58,836 nucleotides of DNA from an uncultured Oscillibacter sp. Lineage in GTDB: Bacteria > Bacillota > Clostridia > Oscillospirales > Oscillospiraceae. The stretch's first letter is position 1, and every line of letters begins with the position of its first letter. Below are positions 1-8,509 of the stretch, in pieces. Made by a program: the position numbers and the translations under genes. The stretch spans positions 1 to 58,836 of the forward strand of contig CAAGJQ010000160.1 in NCBI GenBank assembly GCA_900770295.1. Direction: 5' to 3'. The notes under the pieces were generated by a model. It had not been told where the DNA came from. It saw only the letters and a program-made list of their open reading frames with translations, and did no database searches.

Positions 1-783
1 AACCAATTTACCGGAAAGCCGCTCTCCGAATGTACCATCGAAGGAGTCCACGCCTGTCTGTGCGGGATTCTCTCCGATGCCATGGAGGGCGGCTTTCTGG
101 ATCATAACCCGGCATGGCGGACGTACCGCTACGCTGGCAAGAAGAAAGAGAAAAAGATCGCGGACGAGGAAACAACGCAGAAGCTGATCGCGGCGCTGGA
201 AAATGAGAGCATCAAGTACGAAACGTACTTCAAGCTCATCATCGCCACGGGAATGCGGCGGGGCGAATGCTGCGGCCTGAAATGGGGCGACATCAACTAC
301 CAGGAGCACACTATCCACATCCAGCGGAATGTAGTGAAGGTGACGGGCGAGGAGATCATCGTGAAAGAACCCAAGACCGCCGCGGGCGACCGCTATGTGT
401 ACTTCTCCCCGGAGATGGGGAGCCTGCTGACGGAGTACCGAAAAGAATGCGACTGGGAGGCGGAGGCCTATGAGAATCGAACGCTGACGGAAGACGATTA
501 TGTGTTCCGCCGCCACGGCCTCCAACTGCCCATGACGCCCAACTCCTTCACCTGGCGGATGAAGCTGATCCTGAAGAAGAACGGCCTGCCGGAGAATCTG
601 AATGTCCACTCTCTGCGGCACACCAACGCCAGCCTGCTGATCGCCAACGGCACGGATGTGGCCACAGTAGCGGGTCTACTGGGTCACAGCCAACCATCTA
701 CTACGCTGGACATTTACACCCATGCGTTCGATAAGAACAAGAAAGCGGCCAGCGAAGTGTTGCAAAAAGGACTGGAAATCTGA
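1..783 (+). CDS. Tyrosine-type site-specific integrase, 5' end outside the window
   Basis: The frame is open from base 1, so the N-terminal arm-binding domain and start lie to the left. What remains is part of the core-binding domain plus the whole catalytic domain of a lambda-type tyrosine recombinase. The catalytic residues are visible: the first Arg in TGMRRGE, HxxR in HSLRHTN, the His in LLGHSQ and the nucleophile Tyr in LDIYTHAF near the C-terminus. The family excises and integrates ICEs, genomic islands and prophages, usually at tRNA genes. It reads toward the tRNA-Arg att repeats at 8966-9194, but whether it is the enzyme that used them cannot be told from this window. Its base composition resembles the flanking chromosome, not the AT-rich defence genes downstream. 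The catalytic domain appears intact and the enzyme could be active. Confidence 0.93.
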   Translation, partial: NQFTGKPLSECTIEGVHACLCGILSDAMEGGFLDHNPAWRTYRYAGKKKEKKIADEETTQKLIAALENESIKYETYFKLIIATGMRRGECCGLKWGDINYQEHTIHIQRNVVKVTGEEIIVKEPKTAAGDRYVYFSPEMGSLLTEYRKECDWEAEAYENRTLTEDDYVFRRHGLQLPMTPNSFTWRMKLILKKNGLPENLNVHSLRHTNASLLIANGTDVATVAGLLGHSQPSTTLDIYTHAFDKNKKAASEVLQKGLEI

Positions 784-833
784 TAAAGATAGACTTGTGT
801 TGCAAAGTGAAATTGCAGTACAAAAGGCCACAG

Positions 834-872
834 AAAACTCCCTTGTAGATGATCGTTCTACAAGGGAGTTTT
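834..872. terminator. Bidirectional Rho-independent terminator between integrase and fic
   Basis: A perfect 16-bp stem (aaaactcccttgtaga and its complement) encloses a 7-nt loop. A-rich and T-rich flanks allow it to end both the rightward integrase transcript and the leftward fic transcript. Confidence 0.85.
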
Positions 873-894
873 CATAGACTTAAAATTGGATCAA

Positions 895-1500
895 TCACAG
901 TTCCTCGGCCTTGAAGATCGTATAACCCTCATAGTAGTAGCTGTGGTCGATACCTTTCATATACACTTCAAGGCTGTCAATTTCGTCTGTAAGTGCATTT
1001 TTCAGGATGTGCTTGATTTCTGTATCCCGGATAGGACTGCGCTCCATGGCCAGCAGATAGTCCTCCTTATCCACGCGGCTCCAGTCTACCACCTGGTGCA
1101 GCTCGGTTTTCAGCAGCAGATCCAGCCAGATGCGTGTGCTGCGCCCATTGCCTTCACGGAAGGGGTGGGCGATGTTCATCTCCACATACTTCTCAATGAT
1201 CTCATCAAAAGTGGACTGCGGCATCTTTTCAATATTCGCAAGCGCTGCTTCCAGGTACATCACTGGAGCAAAACGGAAGTTGCCCTTGGCGATGTTAACT
1301 GTGCGGATTTCGCCGGAAAAGTCGTAAATCTCCTCAAAGAGGTACTTGTGGATGGCTCGCAGGGAGGAGAAGGTTCCGGCCTCCAGCTGATTCAGCAGAC
1401 CTTTCTCAAAAAGCTCGACAGCTTTCTTTTTGCTGATTCGCTCTTCTTCACGGGCGAGGTCAGCAGAGGATGTGAGTCCCAGTTTATTCTCAAGAGCCAT
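895..1500 (-). CDS. fic: Fic family protein adenylyltransferase, class III (self-inhibited)
   Basis: This 201-residue Fic protein transfers AMP (or another nucleotide moiety) from a nucleotide to hydroxyl side chains of target proteins. The active-site motif HPFREGNGR is at residues 112-120 with catalytic His112. A C-terminal S-x-x-x-E-G motif (Ser187, Glu191) matches the inhibitory helix of class III Fic enzymes such as Neisseria NmFic, in which the Glu blocks productive ATP binding until the helix moves. No separate antitoxin gene is needed and none is seen. The start at 1500 is set by a strong aaaggaggt Shine-Dalgarno just upstream; longer in-frame starts lack one. The gene is alone on its strand, between the integrase and an IS30 remnant, consistent with accessory cargo. 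The target protein is unknown. Confidence 0.93.
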   Translation of the reverse strand: MALENKLGLTSSADLAREEERISKKKAVELFEKGLLNQLEAGTFSSLRAIHKYLFEEIYDFSGEIRTVNIAKGNFRFAPVMYLEAALANIEKMPQSTFDEIIEKYVEMNIAHPFREGNGRSTRIWLDLLLKTELHQVVDWSRVDKEDYLLAMERSPIRDTEIKHILKNALTDEIDSLEVYMKGIDHSYYYEGYTIFKAEEL

Positions 1501-1504
1501 GGCG

Positions 1505-1840
1505 AAACCTCCTTTGCCTATCCTGACAGACAGAGGCAGCGAATTTACCGATTCCGTATCCATTGAGTGCACCAAATTCGGAGAAGTACGGAGCAGAGTT
1601 TTCTACTGTGACCCTCAACGATCTGACCAAAAAGGCGGCTGTGAAGTCACACATGAATTCGTTCGCCGAATCCTTCCCAAGGATACATCCTTTGACCACT
1701 TACAGCAAAGCGACATTCTTCGTATGATGAGCCACATTAACTCCTATACGAGAAAGGAGCTGAATAACCAGTCCGCACACCGGTTGTTCAGCTTCTTGTA
1801 CGGTGAAACCATTCTGCCGTCCCTCGCCGTTTCCAGGGGT
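1505..1840 (+). pseudogene. IS30-family transposase, C-terminal remnant
   Basis: The plus-strand frame through here encodes the C-terminal third of an IS30-type DDE transposase. It shows LTDRGSEF (last catalytic Asp region, from base 1523), RVFYCDPQRSDQKGGCE (catalytic Glu), then HEFVRRILPKDTSFD and INSYTRKELNN, ending near SFLYGE. There is no start codon with an RBS, and the N-terminal helix-turn-helix and first catalytic Asp are missing. Past about 1840 the similarity stops and the frame runs into unrelated sequence. The fragment begins where the fic upstream region ends, so it is a decayed insertion rather than a working gene. Confidence 0.85.
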
Positions 1841-2110
1841 GGAAGTAACTTTTGCAAATTTTGCAAAAACGCTTCGACCTCCGCTTGGCATGCCCGTTTT
1901 TACTGTGGGTGCCCTGTTGATATTCATGCTAACACATCCGCTGGCAATATTCAATTCCCTTTGTAAGAGTAAATTCCGGTTTGACCAATGTTTGTAAAAC
2001 TTACCTCCGGCTTTTCGCGTGTTGCACTACTTTCCCGAAATTTAATTTTACGAGACTTTTGGCAACCTGGAAGTCAATCATGCAAACTGGAAGTTACTTT
2101 TGCAATCCAC
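1505..2110 (+). mobile_element. Degenerate IS30-like insertion sequence with repeated end-like motif
   Basis: The transposase remnant is followed by about 250 bp of non-coding, AT-rich sequence. An 18-mer (tggaagtaacttttgcaa at 1840-1857) recurs with one mismatch at 2088-2105, and a shorter relative (ctggaagtcaatcatgcaa) lies near 2065. Such repeats resemble IS end or transposase-binding sequences. No matching left end or target duplication is visible, so the exact limits are uncertain. Confidence 0.5.
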
Positions 2111-2153
2111 CCCATGTCATTTCTGACACAGGGACAACAATGAAATCTGTTTG

Positions 2154-2177
2154 AAAATCGCATATATTTGCGATTTT
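2154..2177. promoter_or_regulatory. Palindromic operator candidate for the R-M controller
   Basis: A perfect 9-bp inverted repeat (aaaatcgca, 6-bp spacer, tgcgatttt) ends 3 bp upstream of the -35 box of the XRE/methyltransferase operon. This is where a dimeric XRE regulator would bind. Binding by the adjacent gene product is inference. Confidence 0.5.
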
Positions 2178-2180
2178 GTC

Positions 2181-2209
2181 TTGAAATATTCACATTCTGT
2201 CGCTATAAT
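2181..2209 (+). promoter_or_regulatory. Sigma-A promoter of the restriction/Shedu operon
   Basis: TTGAAA (2181-2186) and TATAAT (2204-2209) are separated by exactly 17 bp, 31 bp before the XRE gene start. Confidence 0.8.
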
Positions 2210-2240
2210 ATTAATATACGACTTTTACAGGAGGCATATT

Positions 2241-2465
2241 ATGTCTGTTTCATATAATCGCCTATGGAAACTGCTAATTGACAAAAAAATAAGCCAGTCT
2301 GAATTGCGGAAAGAAGCTGGAATTGCGCCCAATACCATGACTAAATTGCGTCGAGATGAGGCTGTTAACTTAGCCATTCTTGGAAGGATATGTGATGTCC
2401 TTGACTGTGACTTCGGCGATATTATGGAACACAAGTGCATGAACGATAACAAAAGGGAGGTGTAA
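2241..2465 (+). CDS. XRE/Cro-type helix-turn-helix regulator, probable R-M controller
   Basis: This is a 74-residue protein consisting almost only of a Cro/C1-type helix-turn-helix: RLWKLLIDKKISQSELRKEA, then GIAPNTMTKLRR as recognition helix, then LAILGRICDVLDCDFGDI. Its size and position directly ahead of the methyltransferase fit the controller proteins that delay restriction after an R-M system enters a new host. The start at 2241 is supported by a caggagg Shine-Dalgarno at 2229-2235; an upstream in-frame ATG at 2151 would run through the promoter. Its last codons hold the Shine-Dalgarno of the next gene, so the two are translationally linked. A palindrome at 2154-2177 is a plausible autoregulatory site. 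It could instead be an ordinary YozG-like regulator. Confidence 0.85.
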   Translation: MSVSYNRLWKLLIDKKISQSELRKEAGIAPNTMTKLRRDEAVNLAILGRICDVLDCDFGDIMEHKCMNDNKREV

Positions 2466-2469
2466 CGCA

Positions 2470-4989
2470 TTGTTAAAAGATAAGACCATGACATATATTT
2501 CCCTGTTTAGTTCAGCAGGTGTCGGCTGCTATGGATTCCATATGGAGGGGTATCAATGTGTTGCGACCAACGAACTTTTGTCAAGGCGTATGGATGTGCA
2601 GCGCGTAAACAAAAAATGCAAGCTGAACTCCGGCTATATTCCTGGGGATATTACCGAACCGTCAATCAAGCAAAAGATATATGACGAAATTGACAAGTGG
2701 GAAAAAATGGGGAATGACGGCATTGATGTAGTCATTGCAACGCCACCCTGCCAAGGCATCAGTGTTATAAATCATAAAAAGAATGACCGGGAAATCAATA
2801 GAAATAGTCTAGTGGTTGAATCCGTAGAGATTATCAACCAGATCAAGCCCCGCTTCTTTATTTTTGAGAATGTTATGGCATTCCAGAAAACATTGTGCAT
2901 TACTCCAGATGAGCAGGTCATGCCTATCGGAGAGTACATCAGGAGCGCATTGGGTGCCGAATATGTCATTTCCGGAAGAATTCTCAACTTCATGAACTAT
3001 GGCTCTAATTCTTCTAGAACAAGGACACTAATGATTGGCGTTAGCAAAAAATACAGAAACAACATCACTCCCTTTGACCTGTACCCCGACTTTAGGCCCG
3101 AAAAAACGCTGAGAGACGTCATTTATGACTACCCTAGGTTGGAGTGGGGTGAAATCAGCCAAAGTGACTTTTATCATGCATTCAGAACATACGATCCTGC
3201 TATGCGTCCTTGGATTCACAATCTGAAAGAGGGTGAATCCGCATTTGATAATGCTGATCCTGCCAAAAGACCACATCGTATTGTGGATGGCAAGCGAGTT
3301 GAAAACGCTCGTAAGAATAGAGACAAATATACTCGTCAGCCTTGGGATAGATTCATTCAATGTGTTCATACTCGCAACGACCAGCTTGCTGCACAGAATA
3401 CTATCCACCCAGAACAGGATCGTGTATTCAGCATTAGAGAATTGATGGATATGATGACCATACCGGATTCTTTCAGGTGGGTTGATTATTCAATTGACGA
3501 ACTCAATGCAATGAGCGATGCAGAAAAGCGGAAGATATATAAAGAGCATGAAGTGAATATTCGTCAATGCTTAGGAGAGGCTGTTCCGACTGAGATTATG
3601 CGCCAGATTGCGGCCAACATAAAAATAGCAATGGGTACAAAACGGAGCGATGCTGCAGAGATTAATCGTATTATCGCAGATTATGACCTTGCTGAGAGGG
3701 AAAACCTTATTGCTTTTTTGAGGGATAATCCATTCAATTTGGATATTGCCTCTCTGACGAGAATTACAGAGCTCTGCAATGCACACAGGGAAAAGAATGC
3801 AGCATTTTATACGAATAAGTTTATCGTAAACGAAATTATGGGACGACTTCCTGTGTTCAACAAGGAAGAGATCCGTATCCTGGAGCCTTCTGTTGGAGCG
3901 GGAAGTTTTATTCCATTTCTGTTCAAGCAGTATGAAAACGTCCCTCATGTAATCCTTGATGTGGTTGATATTGATCCGGCAAGTCTAGAAGCATTTTCTC
4001 TATTGCTGAACCGGATCGGAGTACCTTCCAATTTCACTATCAATCAAATCTGTCATGACTTTGTTACCTGGCAACCGGAGTACAGATATGACTTGGCTGT
4101 TGGAAACCCGCCTTTCTCCAAGATAAAAAAGAAAACCCCTGCTATTGCAGAGGCACTGAAAGCGAATATCAATCAGAAAACAAATAACTTAGCAGCAATA
4201 TTTTTGGAAAAGTGCATTCGTTGTAGTGACTGTGTTTCTTTGGTTTTGAATAAGAATATCCTCGCATCTGAGGAATACGTCCAAACAAGAGATTATTTGC
4301 GAACAGTAAATATTGATAGCATTATCGATTTTGGACGGTATGGTTTTACCGGAGTTTCTATCGAAACAATGTGTATGATTATCTATCCCCGGCGAAAACC
4401 GAAAGATACGACTGTATATAGCATGAAATATAATATGCAGCATACCCGTAGTCAGGAGTATCTTACCGATCCGGAATACCCCTCTTTTGTGATTTACCGC
4501 GATGAGCAATTTGATGAGGTTGCAAAAAAACTCCGATTTGATGTATTTAATGTGTTCCGAGATAGACAGATCACCAAAGCAAATACCGTTGCAAAATCGA
4601 ATGGCAATTGCCTGTGGGTCATTAAAGCCAGAAATATTGATGACGATGGCTTGGGTATAACACACATACCGGGTTACGATGTATATCTTCCGATGCAGAT
4701 AGCTGAAACTGTGTCAGCATCTCAGTTTGTAAACAATGAACGTGTGTACCTAACTCCGAACATGACCTATAATCCGCGGGTTATTGACAATTTACCAAAT
4801 ACGATTCCTGATGGCTCTGTAGCTGTACTCATTCCAAAGGAAGATCTCCGATTAACAACGAAGCAAAAGGCGTTCTTTTCGTCTGAGGAGTACAGACGGT
4901 TTTATGGGATTGCGCGGAATCTGTCCACTCAGTCAATTAATGTTGACAACAATAGCGTGTATTATTACGGGGTGCTAAGAGATGAATAA
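2470..4989 (+). CDS. Fused DNA cytosine-5 / adenine-N6 methyltransferase
   Basis: One 839-residue chain carries two complete-looking methyltransferases. The N-terminal half is a C5-cytosine enzyme: SLFSSAGVGCYG (AdoMet motif I, residues 11-22), ATPPCQGIS with nucleophile Cys94 (motif IV), FFIFENV (motif VI), and late motifs around QCLGEAVP. The C-terminal half is an Eco57I-like N6-adenine enzyme: EPSVGAGSF near residue 473 (motif I) and GNPPFSK near residue 546 (motif IV). Paired m5C and m6A activities are known for asymmetric type IIS systems such as HphI and Eco31I, where each strand gets a different mark, so this enzyme probably protects an asymmetric site. Translation likely starts at TTG 2470, 9 nt after gggagg; the ATG at 2488 is too far from it. 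The gene overlaps the endonuclease gene by 8 bp. Confidence 0.9.
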   Translation: MLKDKTMTYISLFSSAGVGCYGFHMEGYQCVATNELLSRRMDVQRVNKKCKLNSGYIPGDITEPSIKQKIYDEIDKWEKMGNDGIDVVIATPPCQGISVINHKKNDREINRNSLVVESVEIINQIKPRFFIFENVMAFQKTLCITPDEQVMPIGEYIRSALGAEYVISGRILNFMNYGSNSSRTRTLMIGVSKKYRNNITPFDLYPDFRPEKTLRDVIYDYPRLEWGEISQSDFYHAFRTYDPAMRPWIHNLKEGESAFDNADPAKRPHRIVDGKRVENARKNRDKYTRQPWDRFIQCVHTRNDQLAAQNTIHPEQDRVFSIRELMDMMTIPDSFRWVDYSIDELNAMSDAEKRKIYKEHEVNIRQCLGEAVPTEIMRQIAANIKIAMGTKRSDAAEINRIIADYDLAERENLIAFLRDNPFNLDIASLTRITELCNAHREKNAAFYTNKFIVNEIMGRLPVFNKEEIRILEPSVGAGSFIPFLFKQYENVPHVILDVVDIDPASLEAFSLLLNRIGVPSNFTINQICHDFVTWQPEYRYDLAVGNPPFSKIKKKTPAIAEALKANINQKTNNLAAIFLEKCIRCSDCVSLVLNKNILASEEYVQTRDYLRTVNIDSIIDFGRYGFTGVSIETMCMIIYPRRKPKDTTVYSMKYNMQHTRSQEYLTDPEYPSFVIYRDEQFDEVAKKLRFDVFNVFRDRQITKANTVAKSNGNCLWVIKARNIDDDGLGITHIPGYDVYLPMQIAETVSASQFVNNERVYLTPNMTYNPRVIDNLPNTIPDGSVAVLIPKEDLRLTTKQKAFFSSEEYRRFYGIARNLSTQSINVDNNSVYYYGVLRDE

Positions 4990-6193
4990 TAATCTTGTAT
5001 CGAGGTTTTTAGAAGAACGCAATTATGATGTCCGTATTTCAGGCAATGGCCGTTGGATTGATCAGAAATGTGCTTTTGATGCCGTATGCTTTGTTGCGGA
5101 CTGTATTATGGACTATATTCAGAATGGCGGTAGTCAGCCGTTCCAGTCTCCAAATATTTGGAAATCAGAATATGCCATTACGAATGTTCAAAACATTTTC
5201 TGCAAGCCCGACCCCCTGCGACGAACTACTCTGGATGAATATAACAAGTTCTTCCGGCAACCAATGAAAATGCTGGCTGCCGCAGGCGTGTTGCGTGAGG
5301 ATGGCGTTGTTCGCAATACCATTCAATTTAGCGTTGCCAATATGGATATCCTGCAGTATATCGCACTTCGGGAGAGAAATGCGTTTGACTTTTTGTGCCT
5401 CTACATTGAAAAGACACTGAAGGATAGTGGACTGTGGGACAGTTTTGAGACATTCTTCGATGAACAGACAAATGACGCTCTTCAGATCCTCAAGGATACC
5501 TTTGCAGTTTTCTGCATTAAGTACACCCCCATTAACACCGCTGTGGAGGCAAGCAGAATTTTTACCAAGGTTCTCAATCCTCTGGCCTGTAAATACCACA
5601 AAAAAGGCACCGCCAAGGGGAAAATATCTCCATCCATGATTACATATGACAAAATCATTTATAATCAGACCAATTGGCGTGATGATGCGGCGGGCAAGGA
5701 TAAAAATGTGGCACGAGGAGACTTTGTTCCTGCTGCCCAGACTGACGATGAGTACCAGTACCGTGTATCCAGAGCGATAAAATATTTGCGACAGTTCAAT
5801 GACAAATACAATGATGGAAAATCTGAGGTTCTGGATCGGTTCTCTGTTGGGGAAAAGGCTACACATATGCATCACATTTTTCCCAAACACCGGTATCAAG
5901 CAATTGCAGAGTACCTGGAGAATTTGATTGCATTGACAAGTGGCCAACATCTGCAAAAGGCTCATCCCAACGGGAATACTTCTGCAATCAATAAGGACTA
6001 TCAGTACACTTGTCTTATCGCTAAAACCGATAGCATACGTAAAAATCTCATGGATAATCATGGCGAGCCTGTGATTTATGATTTTGCGGATTTCATGTAT
6101 GTTTTAGATGTCGGCCTGGAGACAGATTATTTCGGAGCGTTGCCACAAAATGATTTCGGCGCTGTTCTGACTGGAATAGAGTTCAATTTCTAA
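4982..6193 (+). CDS. HNH-type restriction endonuclease
   Basis: This 403-residue protein has an HNH (beta-beta-alpha metal) nuclease core near its C-terminus: HMHHIFPK at 295-302, the Asn of LENLIALT at 314 and His323 in GQHLQKAHP. The N-terminal 250 residues show no motif I recognise and probably recognise DNA. It overlaps the end of the dual methyltransferase by 8 bp, the usual arrangement for a cognate restriction enzyme, and HNH nucleases serve type IIS enzymes such as Eco31I and MnlI. It would therefore cut DNA lacking the two strand-specific marks. Recognition site and cut position cannot be read from sequence. The gene is AT-rich like its partners. Confidence 0.82.
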   Translation: MNNNLVSRFLEERNYDVRISGNGRWIDQKCAFDAVCFVADCIMDYIQNGGSQPFQSPNIWKSEYAITNVQNIFCKPDPLRRTTLDEYNKFFRQPMKMLAAAGVLREDGVVRNTIQFSVANMDILQYIALRERNAFDFLCLYIEKTLKDSGLWDSFETFFDEQTNDALQILKDTFAVFCIKYTPINTAVEASRIFTKVLNPLACKYHKKGTAKGKISPSMITYDKIIYNQTNWRDDAAGKDKNVARGDFVPAAQTDDEYQYRVSRAIKYLRQFNDKYNDGKSEVLDRFSVGEKATHMHHIFPKHRYQAIAEYLENLIALTSGQHLQKAHPNGNTSAINKDYQYTCLIAKTDSIRKNLMDNHGEPVIYDFADFMYVLDVGLETDYFGALPQNDFGAVLTGIEFNF

Positions 6194-6218
6194 CTTGGTA
6201 TAGAGAGGTCTTCCTTCT

Positions 6219-7217
6219 ATGGCAAAAGAGTGGAAAAATGTAAGTAAAACATCTGATGGTCAGGAGTATGTTGAACCCTGCGTTTTAGGCTCTGGACCCA
6301 GGAGCGTTTGCAAAGCGGTATTTTTTAGAAATTGTCATAAATCCAGTGGTGAGCAAATTGTCTCTCTTAAAATCGCTCGACAGAAAAAAGTTGCAAACCA
6401 ATGGATTACTAAAGAAGATAAGTCGCTTACCCTCAAGCCTGAGGAAATCAACAAACTAATTGAATATATTCAGGAGTATTATGCTCCACTGAATATTGGC
6501 ATGACTGAGTTTATCGAGGCAGATGAGGATGCTGCTAAGCTATTTACCAAAGTGCGTGATTTAGGCATCTCTGATGATGAGGTTGTATCCAAGCTGATTG
6601 AATCTGGCATATTAACTCAAAACCTCGCTGTAGCAATCACTGCTGCGGAACGCAATGATGCAGTCCGAGAATTTGAACAAGCGATTGATGTAGAGAGGAC
6701 GGAATCGTTCTGGCAGAATTGGTTCGCTCAAAACAAATGGGTGCTTGGTTCAGAATATCTAAACATTTTGCCGGAGAGAGATATTGATACCAACGATATT
6801 GCCGACTACCTAATGCGTTCAATAGACGGATTTCTGGATGTTGTAGAAATCAAACGCCCTGATCTACAATTTTGGGCGGGACCAGATTCTCATGGGAATT
6901 ATTATCCCACTGCCCAGTTGACTGCAGCAATTTCCCAATGCTTAAATTACCTTTACAGAATTGAACTTCAATCTAATTCTGTGGAATTTATGGAACGTAT
7001 AGATGGAACGAAGACCGTAAAACCACAATGTATGTTGGTTTATGGACGCTCTAACGATTGGGGTGAAGATAAGATGCGTGCCCTCCGCATTTTGAATGCT
7101 GCATATCATCAACTCCATATCATTACATACGATCAGTTGTTACTGCGAGCAAAGCAGTTGCTCGGCTTTTCTGATCAAGGTGAGGACGAGGAGGATTATG
7201 GTTTTCTTCCGTTTTAA
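6219..7217 (+). CDS. sduA: Shedu-type defence nuclease, SduA/DUF4263 domain
   Basis: The C-terminal half of this 332-residue protein is a DUF4263 domain, the hallmark of the single-gene Shedu anti-phage system. The PD-(D/E)xK nuclease signature is visible as DGFLDVVEIKRPD at residues 203-215 (Asp207, Glu210, Lys212), followed by a conserved Gln in ISQCLNYLYRIE. The region upstream (FWQNWFAQNKWVLGSEY) is also typical. The N-terminal 150 residues are variable in the family and probably sense the trigger. It starts 25 bp after the HNH gene, with agagaggtc as RBS and no promoter or terminator between, so it is co-transcribed with the R-M genes. It may act alone or as an added nuclease of that system. 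The SduA name rests on the motif only. Confidence 0.85.
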   Translation: MAKEWKNVSKTSDGQEYVEPCVLGSGPRSVCKAVFFRNCHKSSGEQIVSLKIARQKKVANQWITKEDKSLTLKPEEINKLIEYIQEYYAPLNIGMTEFIEADEDAAKLFTKVRDLGISDDEVVSKLIESGILTQNLAVAITAAERNDAVREFEQAIDVERTESFWQNWFAQNKWVLGSEYLNILPERDIDTNDIADYLMRSIDGFLDVVEIKRPDLQFWAGPDSHGNYYPTAQLTAAISQCLNYLYRIELQSNSVEFMERIDGTKTVKPQCMLVYGRSNDWGEDKMRALRILNAAYHQLHIITYDQLLLRAKQLLGFSDQGEDEEDYGFLPF

Positions 7218-7241
7218 TGACGAACAAAGAAGGTATCAATA

Positions 7242-8384
7242 GTGTCCAAATTTCAATACTATTCGACGGATAGCCTTATTCGCTTTTTCCTTGAACAAGG
7301 TAAAGAAGGGGACTGTTGGGATTTTAAGCAAGAGTGGCATGAGAATATTGCAGACTTGATTAAGGATATCATTTGCTTTGCTAACACTGTACACGATGAA
7401 AACTGTTATTTGATTTTCGGTGTAGCAGACAATTTGGATGTCACAGGTATGCAAAAACCGAGGAAGAAACAGGCAGATATTATCGATGCTATATCAAACC
7501 TCATTTTTGCGGGAGATGTGTATCCTACTGTGGAAGTAAAAACCATCGTTTTTGATGGTGTTGAATTGGATGTGTTGACTATCTTCAATGTTGAAAACAC
7601 ACCCATTTATTTAAAGAAGCAGTATGGGCAGATGCGTCCGGGGTGTATATACACTCGGATAGGTGACAAAAACACACCGGATAACGGAAATGCTGATGTG
7701 ACTGATATAGAGAATTTGTGGCGAAAAAGGCTGGGCCTTACCAAGCCACCATTAGAATATATCTATGATCGGCTACATAATAAAGCAGAATGGACCACTT
7801 CCGATAATGGGTATTACAATGTTTATCGGCCAGAATACACGATAGAAATATATCCAAATGAAGATGATTTGGATGCAGAGTTCTATGCCTATGCTATGCC
7901 GAATTCAAATACTTCCTACGATGAGTTAAACATCAAGTATCAAACTACAATCCTCGATTCATATCAGATTGTTGTTCTTGATGGTGGACGGTTACAGATT
8001 CCTACGCCAACCTGGGGATTTATATGTCATGACGAATATGGTTTACATCACAAATATAGCTATAAGTATTATGTCTGTGGTAGTAAGCGGTACAGACTGT
8101 TGAAGTTCTTATATGATCCCCAAAATGGTGATCATCGTTATGCCTTTATGCACCTCCAGGATGTTGTATTGTTCTTTCATTCAGATGAGGAACGTTTGGC
8201 GTTTGAAACATACATCGAAGAGCGCCAAAGTTTACTGAGCGACAAAATCTGTGAAGTTACGCGATTTGACCATATCACAACCGACTCTGACAGGAAAACG
8301 GAGGTGTACAAAGAACGTCTGAAAGTAGGATTTGCTCTTAATGCACTCCTCGAAGAGTGGCGGAATATGCGCGGAACTACATAA
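7242..8384 (+). CDS. Schlafen/AlbA_2 domain ATP-binding-like protein
   Basis: The N-terminal 140 residues form an AlbA_2 (Schlafen AAA_4) domain: DCWDFKQEWHEN, IKDIICFANT, CYLIFGVAD and GCIYTRIGDKNTP. The family is common in mobile elements and defence loci, and eukaryotic Schlafens are tRNA/RNA nucleases, but bacterial functions are mostly undefined. The remaining 240 residues have no motif I recognise. GTG 7242 is the start, preceded by aaagaaggt with good spacing. The gene follows the Shedu gene by 24 bp and is the last in the operon. AT-rich composition matches the upstream genes, arguing for joint acquisition. A role as effector or regulator of the preceding nucleases is inference. Confidence 0.8.
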   Translation: MSKFQYYSTDSLIRFFLEQGKEGDCWDFKQEWHENIADLIKDIICFANTVHDENCYLIFGVADNLDVTGMQKPRKKQADIIDAISNLIFAGDVYPTVEVKTIVFDGVELDVLTIFNVENTPIYLKKQYGQMRPGCIYTRIGDKNTPDNGNADVTDIENLWRKRLGLTKPPLEYIYDRLHNKAEWTTSDNGYYNVYRPEYTIEIYPNEDDLDAEFYAYAMPNSNTSYDELNIKYQTTILDSYQIVVLDGGRLQIPTPTWGFICHDEYGLHHKYSYKYYVCGSKRYRLLKFLYDPQNGDHRYAFMHLQDVVLFFHSDEERLAFETYIEERQSLLSDKICEVTRFDHITTDSDRKTEVYKERLKVGFALNALLEEWRNMRGTT

Positions 8385-8509
8385 TTATCAGAGAAAGCAG
8401 GACACACGGTAGGTATAACAATCTATTGTGTGGTCCGTCTGTTCACAGTTTGTTATCTGGACTTATCGCACCTTCTATGGCATAGTGTCTCGCTGCAAGG
8501 AGGTGTGAT

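Noticed and set aside
886..1566. 226-codon plus-strand frame opposite fic
   Set aside because: Exact antisense of the Fic protein; no motif.
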